From contig ASPA01000002.1 of assembly GCA_000405605.1 (NCBI GenBank), positions 14,204 through 78,203 on the forward strand: 64,000 bases of DNA, written 5' to 3'. The notes under the pieces were generated by a model. It did not search any database. It was not told the origin of the DNA and saw only the letters and a list, made by a program, of their open reading frames with translations. The translations under genes were made by a program, and so were the position numbers. The DNA is from Atribacteria bacterium SCGC AAA255-G05 (GTDB lineage: Bacteria > Atribacterota > Phoenicimicrobiia > Phoenicimicrobiales > Phoenicimicrobiaceae). Below are positions 17,277-26,807 of the stretch, piece after piece (the first letter of the stretch is position 1; each line of letters opens with the position of its first letter).

Positions 17277-17309
17277 TATTATAATAAAATTAAATAGTAA
17301 GGATCCTAA

Positions 17310-18095
17310 ATGGAAAATAAAGCAATTTATATTAATAAATCATTAGTAAAGGCATTAACTATCATAGATTTATTTGATGACCACATACAAAAATTATCTG
17401 AAAAAGAAATAGCTGATAAATTGAGTTCTACATCAAGTACAGTTTACCCTATATTATTCACATTTGAAAAATATGGATATCTTGAAAGAAGTAAAAAAGA
17501 TAAAAAATATAGTATCGGATTAGCATTTTTAAGAAAAGGAAATTTAGTATTAAAAAAATTAGATATTCGCAACTGTGCGCAACCATTTTTAGAACAATTG
17601 ATGTTATCTTGCAATGAAAATGTTCACTTAGCAATGCTGGATAATGGAAAGGTTATGTATATTGATAGAAAAGAGGCAGGACAGAGTCTTATGATTCGTT
17701 CTTACATTGGTAAAAAGGTACCAGCAAATTGTACTGCTTTAGGGAAAGCAATGATCGCCTTTTTAGAAGAACAAGAACTAGAAGTTTTTTTAGAAAAAGA
17801 GGAATTAGTTCGAATGACAGAAAACAGTATTGTGGATGCAAATGATCTGAAAGCTGAATTAGAAAAAGTAAGGCGCAATGGATATGCAATTGAAATTGAA
17901 GAATTTCAAAAAGGGGGAGTTTGTTTAGCTGCTCCCATAAGGAACCATATAGGAAATGTAATTGCAGCTATAAGTATTTCAGTTCCAAAGAGTAGATTTT
18001 TAGATTTAGATAATAATACATCAAAAGAGCTCATTAAAGAAATAAAAAACACAGCTTTAAATATTTCTAAAAACATGGGTTATTTAGAAGACTAA
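17310..18095 (+). CDS. IclR-family transcriptional regulator (KdgR-like)
   Basis: A 261-residue protein. The N-terminal winged helix (residues 8-75) contains KALTIIDLFDDHIQKLSEKEIADKL. The IclR effector domain has ENVHLAMLDNGKVMYIDRKE, the IPANCTALGKAMIAFL-type motif (here VPANCTALGKA), and GGVCLAAPIRNHIGNVIAAISIS. It is followed 24 bases later by the KDPG aldolase gene and is likely the repressor of the KDG genes. KDG or a similar keto-sugar acid is the probable inducer, by analogy to KdgR. Confidence 0.93.
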   Translation: MENKAIYINKSLVKALTIIDLFDDHIQKLSEKEIADKLSSTSSTVYPILFTFEKYGYLERSKKDKKYSIGLAFLRKGNLVLKKLDIRNCAQPFLEQLMLSCNENVHLAMLDNGKVMYIDRKEAGQSLMIRSYIGKKVPANCTALGKAMIAFLEEQELEVFLEKEELVRMTENSIVDANDLKAELEKVRRNGYAIEIEEFQKGGVCLAAPIRNHIGNVIAAISISVPKSRFLDLDNNTSKELIKEIKNTALNISKNMGYLED

Positions 18096-18119
18096 TAAAT
18101 AATTGGGAGAGCAATCATA

Positions 18120-18788
18120 ATGAAAGCTAATACATTAGATATTATTAAAAAGAATAGAGTCATAGTAGTTATCAGGTTGAACGAATCAAGGAAAATATTA
18201 AAAATAGTAGAAGCACTTATGAAAGGTGGTATTAAATGTCTCGAAATAACGTGTACAGTACCTAATGCCTTGAAAATTATTAAAGAGATTAGTGAAAATA
18301 TAGGGCAAAACTTTAGGGTGGGGGCTGGGACTGTTCTGAATTCAGAAATAGCAAGAGCAGCAATTTATGCAGGCGCCGAATTTATAGTTGCACCAAACAC
18401 AAACCATGAAGTAATCAATGTTTGTAAAAAATGCGACAAAGTTATTATCCCTGGAGCATTTACTCCTACAGAAATTTTTAATGCTTGGGAGAAGGGAGCA
18501 GACATTGTAAAAGTTTTTCCTGCTAGTTATTTTGGACCTAAATATTTTGTTGACATTAAGGGGCCTTACCCGCAAATTAATTTAATGCCTACAGGTGGAG
18601 TAAGTATAGAGAATGCAGCTGATTTTATTCAATCAGGTGCCTATGCTGTTTCTATTGGAAAGGATCTGCTTAATAATGATGCTATAACAAAAGATAAATT
18701 CGATATTATTACCGAGAATGCTAAGAGGTTAGTCGAAAAAATTAACGAAGTTAAAGATGTTAAAAACGGAAATAATAATATAACTTAA
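18120..18788 (+). CDS. eda: 2-dehydro-3-deoxyphosphogluconate aldolase
   Basis: A 222-residue class I aldolase that splits KDPG into pyruvate and glyceraldehyde 3-phosphate. Key features: Glu in CLEITCTVPNA, GAGTVLN, the Schiff-base Lys in DIVKVFPASYFGPKY and the phosphate-binding MPTGGVS. SD GGGAGAG upstream of the ATG. It sits with KDG kinase downstream, making a KDG -> KDPG -> pyruvate route for pectin/alginate/uronate-derived sugars. Confidence 0.94.
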   Translation: MKANTLDIIKKNRVIVVIRLNESRKILKIVEALMKGGIKCLEITCTVPNALKIIKEISENIGQNFRVGAGTVLNSEIARAAIYAGAEFIVAPNTNHEVINVCKKCDKVIIPGAFTPTEIFNAWEKGADIVKVFPASYFGPKYFVDIKGPYPQINLMPTGGVSIENAADFIQSGAYAVSIGKDLLNNDAITKDKFDIITENAKRLVEKINEVKDVKNGNNNIT

Positions 18789-18795
18789 AAATACA

Positions 18796-18816
18796 AAATG
18801 TTTACATTAAACATTT
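18796..18816. promoter_or_regulatory. Palindrome between eda and the KDG kinase gene
   Basis: AAATGTTTA and TAAACATTT form a perfect 9-bp inverted repeat with a 3-base centre. It might be a second regulator site or a short mRNA stem; its sequence differs from the operator upstream of the IclR gene. Confidence 0.35.
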
Positions 18817-18898
18817 ATTATTCTATAAAAAGCACTTGCACGCTATTAAAGAAAGTATATGAATTTACAAATAAAAAACTAAAAGGAAAGTTATAAAG

Positions 18899-19903
18899 AT
18901 GTATGATTTAGTTACATTTGGTGAAATGCTATTAAGATTAGGTGCACCAAACTTTCAGAAAATTGAACAAGCGAACTATTTTAATATAGGAATTACTGGT
19001 GCTGAGATGAATGCCTGTACTGTTACAAGCCGTTTTGGCTTAAAAACAGCTCATATAACAAAACTACCAAGAAACCCCTTAGGGCGAATGGTTATTAATA
19101 AAATACGCGAACAAGGCATTGATATATCCCATATAGTCTGGTCAGAAGGTGGTAGAGTAGGATTATTTTATCTTGAATTTGGTGCAATGCCCAGAGTAAA
19201 TTCAGTTATATATGATAGAGCAAATTCGACAATGAGCGAAATTAAACCAGGAGAAGTTAATTGGAATTCAATATTTAAAGGGACTAAAGTTTTTTGTGTC
19301 TGTGGTACACTGCCTGCTTTAAGTGATTCTGCTGCTGAGGCAACTAAGGAAGCACTTATTGCTGCGAAGAATAATAATGTAGAAGTAAATTTTGATCTTA
19401 ATTACAGAGCCAAGTTGTGGTCAGAAGAAAAGGCACAAGAGGTTCTTGCCCCACTTATGAAATATTGTGATATTTTAATTACTACCGAAGAAGATATTTT
19501 CAGAGTATTTAAAATTAAAGAGGACAATCATAAGTCAACTGCTAAAAGGCTTCAGGAGAAGTTTGGTTTTAAGGTAGTTGTTATTACCTTAAGGGAAAAT
19601 CTAACTGTTTTGAAAAATAACTGGTCAGCTATCGCTTATTCCGATGGGCAATTTTATGATGATTTAACTTATGAAATAGAACTTGTTGACCGGGTTGGTG
19701 GAGGTGATGCATTTACTGGTGGTTTCCTTTATGCATATATAAAGTTTGATAAGGATATCAAGAAATGTCTTAAGTATGGCAATGCATCGAGCGCATTAAA
19801 ACAAACGATACCAGGAGATTTAAATTGGAGTACACTTGAAGAAGTTGAAGAGCTAATAAAGCGTGGTTCAGGAGCGGGGATGAGTTTAAGAATTAAAAGA
19901 TAA
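18899..19903 (+). CDS. kdgK: PfkB-family sugar kinase, probable 2-dehydro-3-deoxygluconokinase
   Basis: A 334-residue ribokinase-fold enzyme. N-terminal substrate region LVTFGEMLLRLGAPNF...NIGITGAEMN and the PfkB signature with catalytic Asp in RVGGGDAFTGGFLYAY (about residue 274). AAAGGAAAG upstream of the ATG. Placement after eda supports phosphorylation of KDG to KDPG. Specificity is inferred from context. Confidence 0.87.
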   Translation: MYDLVTFGEMLLRLGAPNFQKIEQANYFNIGITGAEMNACTVTSRFGLKTAHITKLPRNPLGRMVINKIREQGIDISHIVWSEGGRVGLFYLEFGAMPRVNSVIYDRANSTMSEIKPGEVNWNSIFKGTKVFCVCGTLPALSDSAAEATKEALIAAKNNNVEVNFDLNYRAKLWSEEKAQEVLAPLMKYCDILITTEEDIFRVFKIKEDNHKSTAKRLQEKFGFKVVVITLRENLTVLKNNWSAIAYSDGQFYDDLTYEIELVDRVGGGDAFTGGFLYAYIKFDKDIKKCLKYGNASSALKQTIPGDLNWSTLEEVEELIKRGSGAGMSLRIKR

Positions 19904-20240
19904 TTTTTTAAAAATAAGTTATTCTTTCTTTATCATGAGCTTTTCTCTTTGTCTTAAAAAGTAAAAATTATTTATTTTTGCTCAGTCGATTATATAAGGC
20001 AAAGATACGTCCTGATTATAATCTTTTTTTTAAATATCTTTAATGCTGAATTAATCATAAGAATATCTTGCCGAGAAAGTGCAAAATAAAGGCTTTCAAA
20101 ATTTTCCGAAAGACTCATTGTTCGCATTGAAGGGAGGTGAAGGGAGAGTAAAAATTATTTGTATTGGTTAGTCAGTCAATATTGTTTTTAACAGGATGAA
20201 AGAAATAAACTAAAATAAAATTTAAATATGGAGGTTTATA
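19904..20240. other. Intergenic region, no gene seen
   Basis: 337 AT-rich bases between the KDG kinase and the ABC binding-protein gene. A strong SD-like GAAGGGAGGTGAAGGG at about 20129-20144 has no ORF behind it, so a small gene may have been lost here. The last part carries the ATGGAGG site of the next gene. Confidence 0.4.
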
Positions 20241-21509
20241 ATGAAAAAAAATATTATATTATTACTGATTATAATTTTTGTGATTTGCGTTATCACATCT
20301 CCTTTGTTTGCTCAGGAAAAAAAGGAGGAGGTTATTGAATTGGAGTTTCCATCATGGCAGTGGAGTGAAACTGGGTATAGGGATTGGTTTCAGCTTGCAG
20401 CAGATGAGTTTACGAAAGCTAATCCTGGTATACGTATTAAGGCAACTACTATCCCAAGTGGAGCTAACTATAATGAGTACATGATTATACGTTATGAAGC
20501 TAATGATATTCCTGAAATAAATCATGTACAGGGAGCACGGTTCCATCAGTTCTATAAGGCGGGATACTTAGAGTCACTCGATGGATATCCTGGATTTAAA
20601 GAACTTAAATCAAAATTCCTTGAGAATTTTTGGGATTTTTCAGTTGTTGACGGTCAGCAATTTTTTATTCCCATGTCCACCTACAGCAAGTTGTTATTTT
20701 ATAATAAAGAAATGTTTGACGAAGCAGGTGTTTCCTATCCTGAGACTTGGAATTCTCTAGATGACCTTGTAATAGCAGCAAAGAAATTGACTAAAACAAA
20801 AGAGAGTGGTGAGAAACAGTATGGTTATTCATGTGCTTCAAGTGGCGATAGAATCTACTTATATGGTTGGTTACCATTAGTTTTATGCCAAGGAGTTAAC
20901 ATTACTACGAATGGTGTGCCTACGGCCACTTCCCCAGAGGTAATAAAAGCGATATCAGTATTAAGAGATCTCATTGTTTCAGGTGCAACTGCTCCAGGAA
21001 TCAATTCAACACAGATGCGTCAACTTTTCTGGGAAGAAAAAGCTGCAATGTTGTATGATGGTCCATGGGTGTATTCTACTATAAAAGAATTAAATCCCAA
21101 TATGATTTCCTATCTTGGTTTGGCAGGACTCCCTGGCTTCCAGGCGACTGGTATCAGTAATGGGTTCAGCATTATTAAAAACCAAAAATACAAGGATGAA
21201 GCATGGAAGTTTATTATGTTCATGAATTCTGAGCGAATGGTAAAAGCATATTCTGAAATGACAGGACTTATTTTGCCACAAAATATACCGATTACTGAAA
21301 AAGCTATTGAAAACTTCCCTTCATTGATAAAAGTTCAAGAATATATGCCTGAAGGGATAGATAGTAATCCCGTGGGGATGGAAGAGTATGTAGGGGCTAT
21401 AACAAATATTGTTTACCCAATATTGGAAGAGGTATTCTATAGTGGACTGACACCAGAGGCGGGAGCAGAACAGATCCAGAAAGAGTTGGAAGAATTGAAT
21501 AAAAACTGA
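20241..21509 (+). CDS. ABC transporter sugar-binding protein (family 1)
   Basis: A 422-residue secreted receptor with a signal peptide (MKKN, hydrophobic core to about residue 24, cleavage near LFAQE). Family-1 features are visible: EFTKANPGIRIKATTIPSG, KLLFYNKEMFDEAGVSYPETWNSLDDLVIAAKKLT, AAMLYDGPWVYSTI and NGFSIIKNQKYKDEAWKFIMFM. The mature N-terminus lacks a lipobox Cys. Two permeases follow after a FAD oxidoreductase gene. Likely substrate: an oligosaccharide or sugar acid feeding the KDG pathway. Confidence 0.9.
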   Translation: MKKNIILLLIIIFVICVITSPLFAQEKKEEVIELEFPSWQWSETGYRDWFQLAADEFTKANPGIRIKATTIPSGANYNEYMIIRYEANDIPEINHVQGARFHQFYKAGYLESLDGYPGFKELKSKFLENFWDFSVVDGQQFFIPMSTYSKLLFYNKEMFDEAGVSYPETWNSLDDLVIAAKKLTKTKESGEKQYGYSCASSGDRIYLYGWLPLVLCQGVNITTNGVPTATSPEVIKAISVLRDLIVSGATAPGINSTQMRQLFWEEKAAMLYDGPWVYSTIKELNPNMISYLGLAGLPGFQATGISNGFSIIKNQKYKDEAWKFIMFMNSERMVKAYSEMTGLILPQNIPITEKAIENFPSLIKVQEYMPEGIDSNPVGMEEYVGAITNIVYPILEEVFYSGLTPEAGAEQIQKELEELNKN

Positions 21510-21548
21510 AAGCGCTACTAAATAAAAATAAAGTATGCAACGATTTAA

Positions 21549-21579
21549 GGCGGGTGGCAAGTAACCATTGCTACCCGCC
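21549..21579 (+). promoter_or_regulatory. Strong hairpin after the ABC binding-protein gene
   Basis: GGCGGGTGGCAA pairs with TTGCTACCCGCC (one G-U pair) around a 7-base loop, without a T-run. As behind dctP, this probably stabilises the upstream binding-protein mRNA. Confidence 0.75.
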
Positions 21580-21618
21580 TCCATTCATTGCTTACACATT
21601 TCAGGAGGTATGATAAGA

Positions 21619-22941
21619 ATGAAGAATAATAAGCTTTTTAATATTGTTGCCCCGATAATTGGAGAACCTGAAGTGTTAGTATGCGGTTTAGGCAGCGCCG
21701 GCATTGCTGCTGCATTGTCAGCTGCAAGAACAGGCGCAGAAGTCATGGCTGTTGAGAAATTGCCTTATGCTGGCGGTACAATAACGGGTTCAAATGTAAC
21801 CGGTTGTTGTGGCATTGCAGACATGATTTCCGGAGAATTAGCAGTAGGTGGAATTGCTCTTGAACTTCTCCAAAAAACTGGTAGGCTACCGAATCCTCTT
21901 CAAAGTAAAAAGCTTTTTCAACCGATTACGGATCAGGAGAATATTGATCAAGGAACAATAAAAAAAATACCAATACGATGGAATACAGAAACTTTAAAAT
22001 TAACTGCTGATCAGTTACTAAAGGAAAGTAGAGTATCTGTGCTTTATCACAGTATGATTATCGGTGTTGATACCTATGATGGCTCTTGTACTACGGTATA
22101 TATTTCTAATAAGGATGGTGTAAGGGCAATATGTCCCAGAATTGTGATTGATTGCACTGGAGATGGGGATATTGCTTTATTATGTGGAGCTGGATTCGAA
22201 AAAGACAATAATTTACAGCCCCTAACACTCCAGTTCACCATTGGTAATATTCAGATAACGTGTGCTGATTATATTACCAAGATGTGCAGTACAGTACTTA
22301 AAAAAGCAAAAAATCAAGGGTATCTTGAGAGTTATGGTGGGCCATGGCTGGTTTTTTCTGATAGAGAAAAAAAGATCACGGTCAATGCTGTACGTCTTAA
22401 TTATGATGCCAGTAATGCGAGCCAGCTAACTTTGGCAGAAATAGAGGGTCGGCGTGATGCATGGATGATGTTTAATCTCTGGAAGAGAGAAATAAATGAG
22501 TTCTCTGAGTCTTATTTCCTCAATAGCGGCCCATCTGTCGGAGTAAGAGAGACTCGGAGAATAAAAGGACTTTACACTCTTACTGCTGAAGATATCAGAA
22601 AGTGCAGATCTTTTCCGGATTCAGTTGCAAAAGGTGCTTGGTACCTTGACAGGCATCCCAAAGGAAAGGTTGGATATCATCATCATGAAATCGTTCCAGC
22701 ATATAAAATTCCGTTCAGAACTCTAGTACCAGTAGGTTTGAAGAATATTTTTGTCGCTGGAAGATGTCATTCAGTCACTTCGGAAGCTCTATCTTCAACT
22801 CGAGTTGCTGCAACTGCAATGGCTATGGGACATGCTGTGGGTATTGCTGCCGCAATATGTTCTAATATGAATGTATCCGCTGCAGAAGTAGATATAAGCA
22901 AACTTCAAAGTATTCTTTTTGAGCAAGATGCAATATTTTAA
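21619..22941 (+). CDS. FAD-dependent oxidoreductase (FAD_oxidored family)
   Basis: A 440-residue flavoprotein. Dinucleotide-binding motif VLVCGLGSAGIAAALSAARTGAEVMAVEK near the N-terminus, TGDGDIALLCGAGFE, SVGVRETRRIKGLYTLTAEDI and the C-terminal FVAGRCHSVTSEALSSTRVAATAMAMGHAVG are typical for the family of secondary-metabolite/sugar-linked FAD oxidoreductases. ATG 21619 lies 10 bases after AGGAGG; the in-frame ATG at 21610 is too close. It sits inside the ABC operon, so it likely acts on an imported sugar derivative. Confidence 0.88.
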   Translation: MKNNKLFNIVAPIIGEPEVLVCGLGSAGIAAALSAARTGAEVMAVEKLPYAGGTITGSNVTGCCGIADMISGELAVGGIALELLQKTGRLPNPLQSKKLFQPITDQENIDQGTIKKIPIRWNTETLKLTADQLLKESRVSVLYHSMIIGVDTYDGSCTTVYISNKDGVRAICPRIVIDCTGDGDIALLCGAGFEKDNNLQPLTLQFTIGNIQITCADYITKMCSTVLKKAKNQGYLESYGGPWLVFSDREKKITVNAVRLNYDASNASQLTLAEIEGRRDAWMMFNLWKREINEFSESYFLNSGPSVGVRETRRIKGLYTLTAEDIRKCRSFPDSVAKGAWYLDRHPKGKVGYHHHEIVPAYKIPFRTLVPVGLKNIFVAGRCHSVTSEALSSTRVAATAMAMGHAVGIAAAICSNMNVSAAEVDISKLQSILFEQDAIF

Positions 22942-23179
22942 AATAGAGCAAAGGAAGTATATTTCAGCACCTAAAAATATTGCAGTTTTTGTTTTTGGAG
23001 AATTCTCCGTTTGAACAGCACAGGTATTATCCATAGAATTGTATCTCTGGCGCTGGAAGCCTCAAAGAGTAGCTGATATTACAGCTGAGGTAACATGCCT
23101 GAAACATATGGTGCAAGGTAACTTCAATCTTGTCACTAAAGGAAAAGTTTTAGAATTAGTAAAAAGAGGACATATTAAA

Positions 23180-24097
23180 TTGAACAAATTAAACGCTAAG
23201 CTAAAAGTTGTAAGAAATAATAATCTGCAGAAAAGGAGACGATATTTAGGTATATTTTTTCTAGTACCGGCACTTGTTATAAGTCTGTTGGTAATAGGAT
23301 ATCCACTATTGCAAATGTTAAACTTAAGTTTTAGGGAGTATAATCTAATGCGTCCGACAACTCTTGGAAAGTTTATTGGCATTACTAATTTTGTTCGTGC
23401 TTTCACAAATTATAAGTTTCGCAATTCTCTGGGAACTACTTTGATCTTTACTTTCCTTGTAACCATTTTAGGATATATAATAGGGTTGTTTTCTGCTTTA
23501 CTTTTAAATTCTCTTAAAAAAGTAAAAGGATTTTTTACTGTGTCTATTTGCCTTCCCTGGGCAATTCCAGGAGCTATAGCAGCTTATATCTTTTTACAGC
23601 TTTTTCAAAGTCCTGGCGGAATCATCACTTATTGGATTTCCATAATTGGCTTAGATGTGAGTTGGATTACTCAAAAGCTGCCGAGTTTATTTTTAGTAGT
23701 TATAGTTGCAACGTGGAAGAGTTATCCGTTTGTAACCATGGGATTATTGGCAGGTTTACAGACAATTCCTAATGAAATATATGAAGCTGCATCAATCGAT
23801 GGAGCTTCAAACTTTAGAAAACTTTTTTCCATCACTTTACCCGCACTCAAGCCAATAACAACTGTGCTTCTTATACTAAATGGAACGTGGGCTTTCAAAA
23901 ATTTTGAAATAATCTGGATCCTTACAGGAGGTGGCCCTGCACGATTTACTCAGACTCTTGGAATAGACCTCTATAATAAGGCTTTTGTAAATTTTAATTT
24001 TGGATACGCATCTTCAATAGGCGTTATAATGCTTATTATCAGTCTATTTATTATCTTTCTCTATATGCGCTTGATGATGAAGGAAAGTTTTTATTAG
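23180..24097 (+). CDS. ABC transporter sugar permease (MalF/UgpA type)
   Basis: About 305 residues and six membrane helices. The EAA loop is EIYEAASIDGASNFRKLFSITLPALKP, the ATPase contact. An open frame extends upstream to 23039, but the TTG at 23180 with AGAGGA 9 bases before gives the family's normal length. The upstream 140 bases may be remnant coding sequence of a lost gene. No ABC ATPase gene is present in this operon; a shared MsmX-type ATPase elsewhere is expected. Confidence 0.88.
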   Translation: MNKLNAKLKVVRNNNLQKRRRYLGIFFLVPALVISLLVIGYPLLQMLNLSFREYNLMRPTTLGKFIGITNFVRAFTNYKFRNSLGTTLIFTFLVTILGYIIGLFSALLLNSLKKVKGFFTVSICLPWAIPGAIAAYIFLQLFQSPGGIITYWISIIGLDVSWITQKLPSLFLVVIVATWKSYPFVTMGLLAGLQTIPNEIYEAASIDGASNFRKLFSITLPALKPITTVLLILNGTWAFKNFEIIWILTGGGPARFTQTLGIDLYNKAFVNFNFGYASSIGVIMLIISLFIIFLYMRLMMKESFY

Positions 24098-24126
24098 TAA
24101 TTTATTTTCTAAAGAAAGGTCTGTCT

Positions 24127-24957
24127 ATGATAAATAAAAAACAGAGACTTTTAATAAATATTATAGTACTTTTACCTTTTGCCTTTTTTGCTTTGTTCCC
24201 AATATACAGCATGCTTGTTTTATCTTTTTCCAGTGAAAAAAGCTTAATGGCTTATCCTCCTAAAATTATACCGGGAGAATATACATTAAATGCATGGCGG
24301 AATGTATTCACTACTCGGCCTGTAGTTAAGTGGTTAACCAATTCAATAATCCTCACAAGCTTATCAACATTAATCTCTATAGTTGTAGCAATATTTGCTG
24401 GGTATAGTCTTTCCAGGTATAAAAACCAGTTCAGCATTGGTATTGGGTATTTCTTTTTTGCAACAAGGATGGTTCCTTCAACTCTCATTATTATCCCTCT
24501 CTATATACTATTCCAGAAATGGGGAATTATCAACAAATATCCATCGGTAATTCTTGCCTATATTAGTTTCCAAGTTCCTTTCGCTTCTTGGATGATGAAG
24601 AGTTTTTTTGACAGTATTCCAACATCTTTGGATGAGCAGGCCATGGTGGACGGATGCACTGAAATTGGAGCTCTTTTCAGGATTATACTCCCCCTATGCC
24701 CTGCAGGGATTATGGCATGTATCTTAGCCGCATCTGTTCTTGCGTGGGGTGATTACATGTTTGCACGTACATTCTTGAGTCAAAATGAGTTGTTAACTAT
24801 TACTGTTGGCATTAAAACATTTTTTCAGGAATATCGGTTTCATTGGAGTGAGATCATGGCTAGTTGCCTTTTAGGAACAGTTCCACTAATTTTCTTATTC
24901 TTACTGTTCCAGAAATCTCTAGTAAAGGGGCTTGCTAGTGGTGCTGTAAAACAATAA
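24127..24957 (+). CDS. ABC transporter sugar permease (MalG/UgpE type)
   Basis: A 276-residue permease with six helices. The N-terminus LFPIYSMLVLSFSSEKSLMAYPPKIIPGEYTLNAW and the EAA loop SLDEQAMVDGCTEIGALFRIILPLCPAG are typical. AAAGGT precedes the ATG at 24127. It pairs with the preceding permease to form the importer channel. Confidence 0.92.
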   Translation: MINKKQRLLINIIVLLPFAFFALFPIYSMLVLSFSSEKSLMAYPPKIIPGEYTLNAWRNVFTTRPVVKWLTNSIILTSLSTLISIVVAIFAGYSLSRYKNQFSIGIGYFFFATRMVPSTLIIIPLYILFQKWGIINKYPSVILAYISFQVPFASWMMKSFFDSIPTSLDEQAMVDGCTEIGALFRIILPLCPAGIMACILAASVLAWGDYMFARTFLSQNELLTITVGIKTFFQEYRFHWSEIMASCLLGTVPLIFLFLLFQKSLVKGLASGAVKQ

Positions 24958-25137
24958 TAAATATTGGCAATGAAAAGGTAGGGAAAGTATATTCTAAAAG
25001 AATAAAGCATAGACATAGGATTGTGGACAGAGATAGCCAAATTACAAGTTTGTATTATTTTGGTTTTTCAATACTTATTATTTATTGTCGTTTTATTTGG
25101 TAAATATAAATAAAAGAAGGAGGATTTAATTTATAGT

Positions 25138-26784
25138 ATGCTCGATAAAGAGTATTTAGAAAAGACGCTGAGTTGGATTCCGAGAATTAATAAATTTTCA
25201 ACGGATGATCTGGAGCTTTTATCCCAGGAACTAAGCTATTTAGAACAAAGACTATCATCTTTATGGGATTTCAGTTATGTCGGGAAAGGATGTACCTGGG
25301 ATAATCCAGTTAATAAATTTATTAAGGAAGGTTCAGCAGTAAAATTTTTGTATGAGGAGTGTTGGGTTGATGATGATCAGCAAAAATCATCAACAAAAAC
25401 TCATATCCGGGATTCTGAGCCGTGTATGCTTGAAATTACACAGATTCAGGCTGCAGTAAAACAAGGGAGTTTTACGGTAGAAGATCTCATTATCTCCTGT
25501 TATGAAAAAGCTAGTCGTTATGATGGAAAAATTAATAGTTTTATTTCTATTAGAAATTTAAATGAGTTACTTCAAGATTGGAAAATTCAAAGTTTGGTTG
25601 AAGGATCTCTTACAGGAATTCCAATTGCCTACAAGGACAGCATTGCAACAGCGGGAATTAAAACAACTCATGGGTCATATGCCTTTAGAGATAATATACC
25701 GGATGAAGATGCATATGTTGTTGACAGATACAGAAGAGAAGGTGCTATTGTATTCGGAAAGACAAACCTGTGTGAATTTGGTCATGGTGATCATGAATTC
25801 AGTGGACTACCTTGTAATCCTTGGAATTTGAAGTACAAAACGGGTGAATCAAGCAGTGGTTCAGGAGCTGCACTTGCTGCAAGGTTTGTACCAGCTGCAA
25901 TGGGTACTGACGGGTGTGGATCTATCCGTGTTCCCGCATCCTTTTGCGGTGTGGTAGGCCTTAAGCCTACTCATGGGCTTGTGAGTAATTATGGAATTAC
26001 GCCAGGTGGTTGGACATTAGGCCAGGTTGGCCCAATGGCAAGATCAGTTATAGATGTCGGTATATTACTTCGAGCAATAGCTGGCTATGATTCTCGTGAT
26101 CCTAGAACAAAATGCATTGAAGTCCCGGATTTTAATAGTGTAAAAATCCAAAAAAGAGGAGGTATAACTATCGGTGTTCCTAAGAGCTGGATCTATGCTT
26201 CAGGGACAGATGTAGAAGTATATAATAGTTTTAAAATAGCTTTAGAAGTTTTGGGTCGTATTCCCGAAGTAGAGATACTTGAAATTCCTCTAGAGCTTGC
26301 TTGCTTTTCTCAAACTGTTGCTTTTACGATATTAAAGTGTGAAAAGTATATAGATATGGAACGTATTCTAAATCTCGAAATAGGACATCAATCCAAACGA
26401 AAGATAACCCAAGGAGGTTTGCTTCCTGCTTCTTGCTATATACGAGCGCGAGTTTTGCAGCAGGCTATATTTGATGAGTTCATGCAGGCATTTTCAAGGG
26501 TGGATGTCATAGTAACCCCTACGACGCCAATAACTGCAGCTACACCAAAGGAGACTATTGGATGTAATAATGACCCGACTTTCGGCGGTTCGGAGTTCAC
26601 ATCTGTAGCTAATCTATTAGGAGCTCCTGCACTTTCAGTCCCAGCTGGGTTTTCATCAAGGAATCTACCCATTGGTCTACAGTTCATGGGGGTGCCATAC
26701 TCCGAAGTCCTGCTTCTATATCTTGGGCGGGAGTTTCAGAAAAATACTGATTGGCATACACTTATCCCCACTTTAAAAGAATAG
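25138..26784 (+). CDS. Amidase-signature family amidase with N-terminal extension
   Basis: A 548-residue protein. Residues about 110-540 form an amidase-signature domain: GIPIAYKDSIATAG (catalytic Lys), GESSSGSGAALAARFVPAAMGTDGCGSIRVPASFCGVVGLKPTHG (the Ser-cisSer-Lys region), and VIVTPTTPITAATP. The usual GGSSSGS has a Glu at the second position. The first 110 residues are an unassigned helical extension. AGAAGGAGG lies about 14 bases before the ATG. The substrate is unknown; the context suggests an amide-bearing sugar derivative. Confidence 0.88.
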   Translation: MLDKEYLEKTLSWIPRINKFSTDDLELLSQELSYLEQRLSSLWDFSYVGKGCTWDNPVNKFIKEGSAVKFLYEECWVDDDQQKSSTKTHIRDSEPCMLEITQIQAAVKQGSFTVEDLIISCYEKASRYDGKINSFISIRNLNELLQDWKIQSLVEGSLTGIPIAYKDSIATAGIKTTHGSYAFRDNIPDEDAYVVDRYRREGAIVFGKTNLCEFGHGDHEFSGLPCNPWNLKYKTGESSSGSGAALAARFVPAAMGTDGCGSIRVPASFCGVVGLKPTHGLVSNYGITPGGWTLGQVGPMARSVIDVGILLRAIAGYDSRDPRTKCIEVPDFNSVKIQKRGGITIGVPKSWIYASGTDVEVYNSFKIALEVLGRIPEVEILEIPLELACFSQTVAFTILKCEKYIDMERILNLEIGHQSKRKITQGGLLPASCYIRARVLQQAIFDEFMQAFSRVDVIVTPTTPITAATPKETIGCNNDPTFGGSEFTSVANLLGAPALSVPAGFSSRNLPIGLQFMGVPYSEVLLLYLGREFQKNTDWHTLIPTLKE

Positions 26785-26807
26785 AATCGGGAGGAGGAGA
26801 ATCACAT

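Larger units (their letters stand above)
16542..17309. other. Intergenic region with a decayed minus-strand gene
   Basis: About 770 bases. It contains the broken minus-strand gene at 16876-17095 and the promoter/operator of the IclR gene. A hydrophobic ORF at 16674-16871 has no SD and low-complexity composition, so it is not called. Confidence 0.5.

Noticed and set aside
23039..23179. Upstream extension of the first ABC permease (extra 47 residues)
   Set aside because: No SD before the TTG at 23039, and the family normally starts close to the first membrane helix; 23180 fits better.
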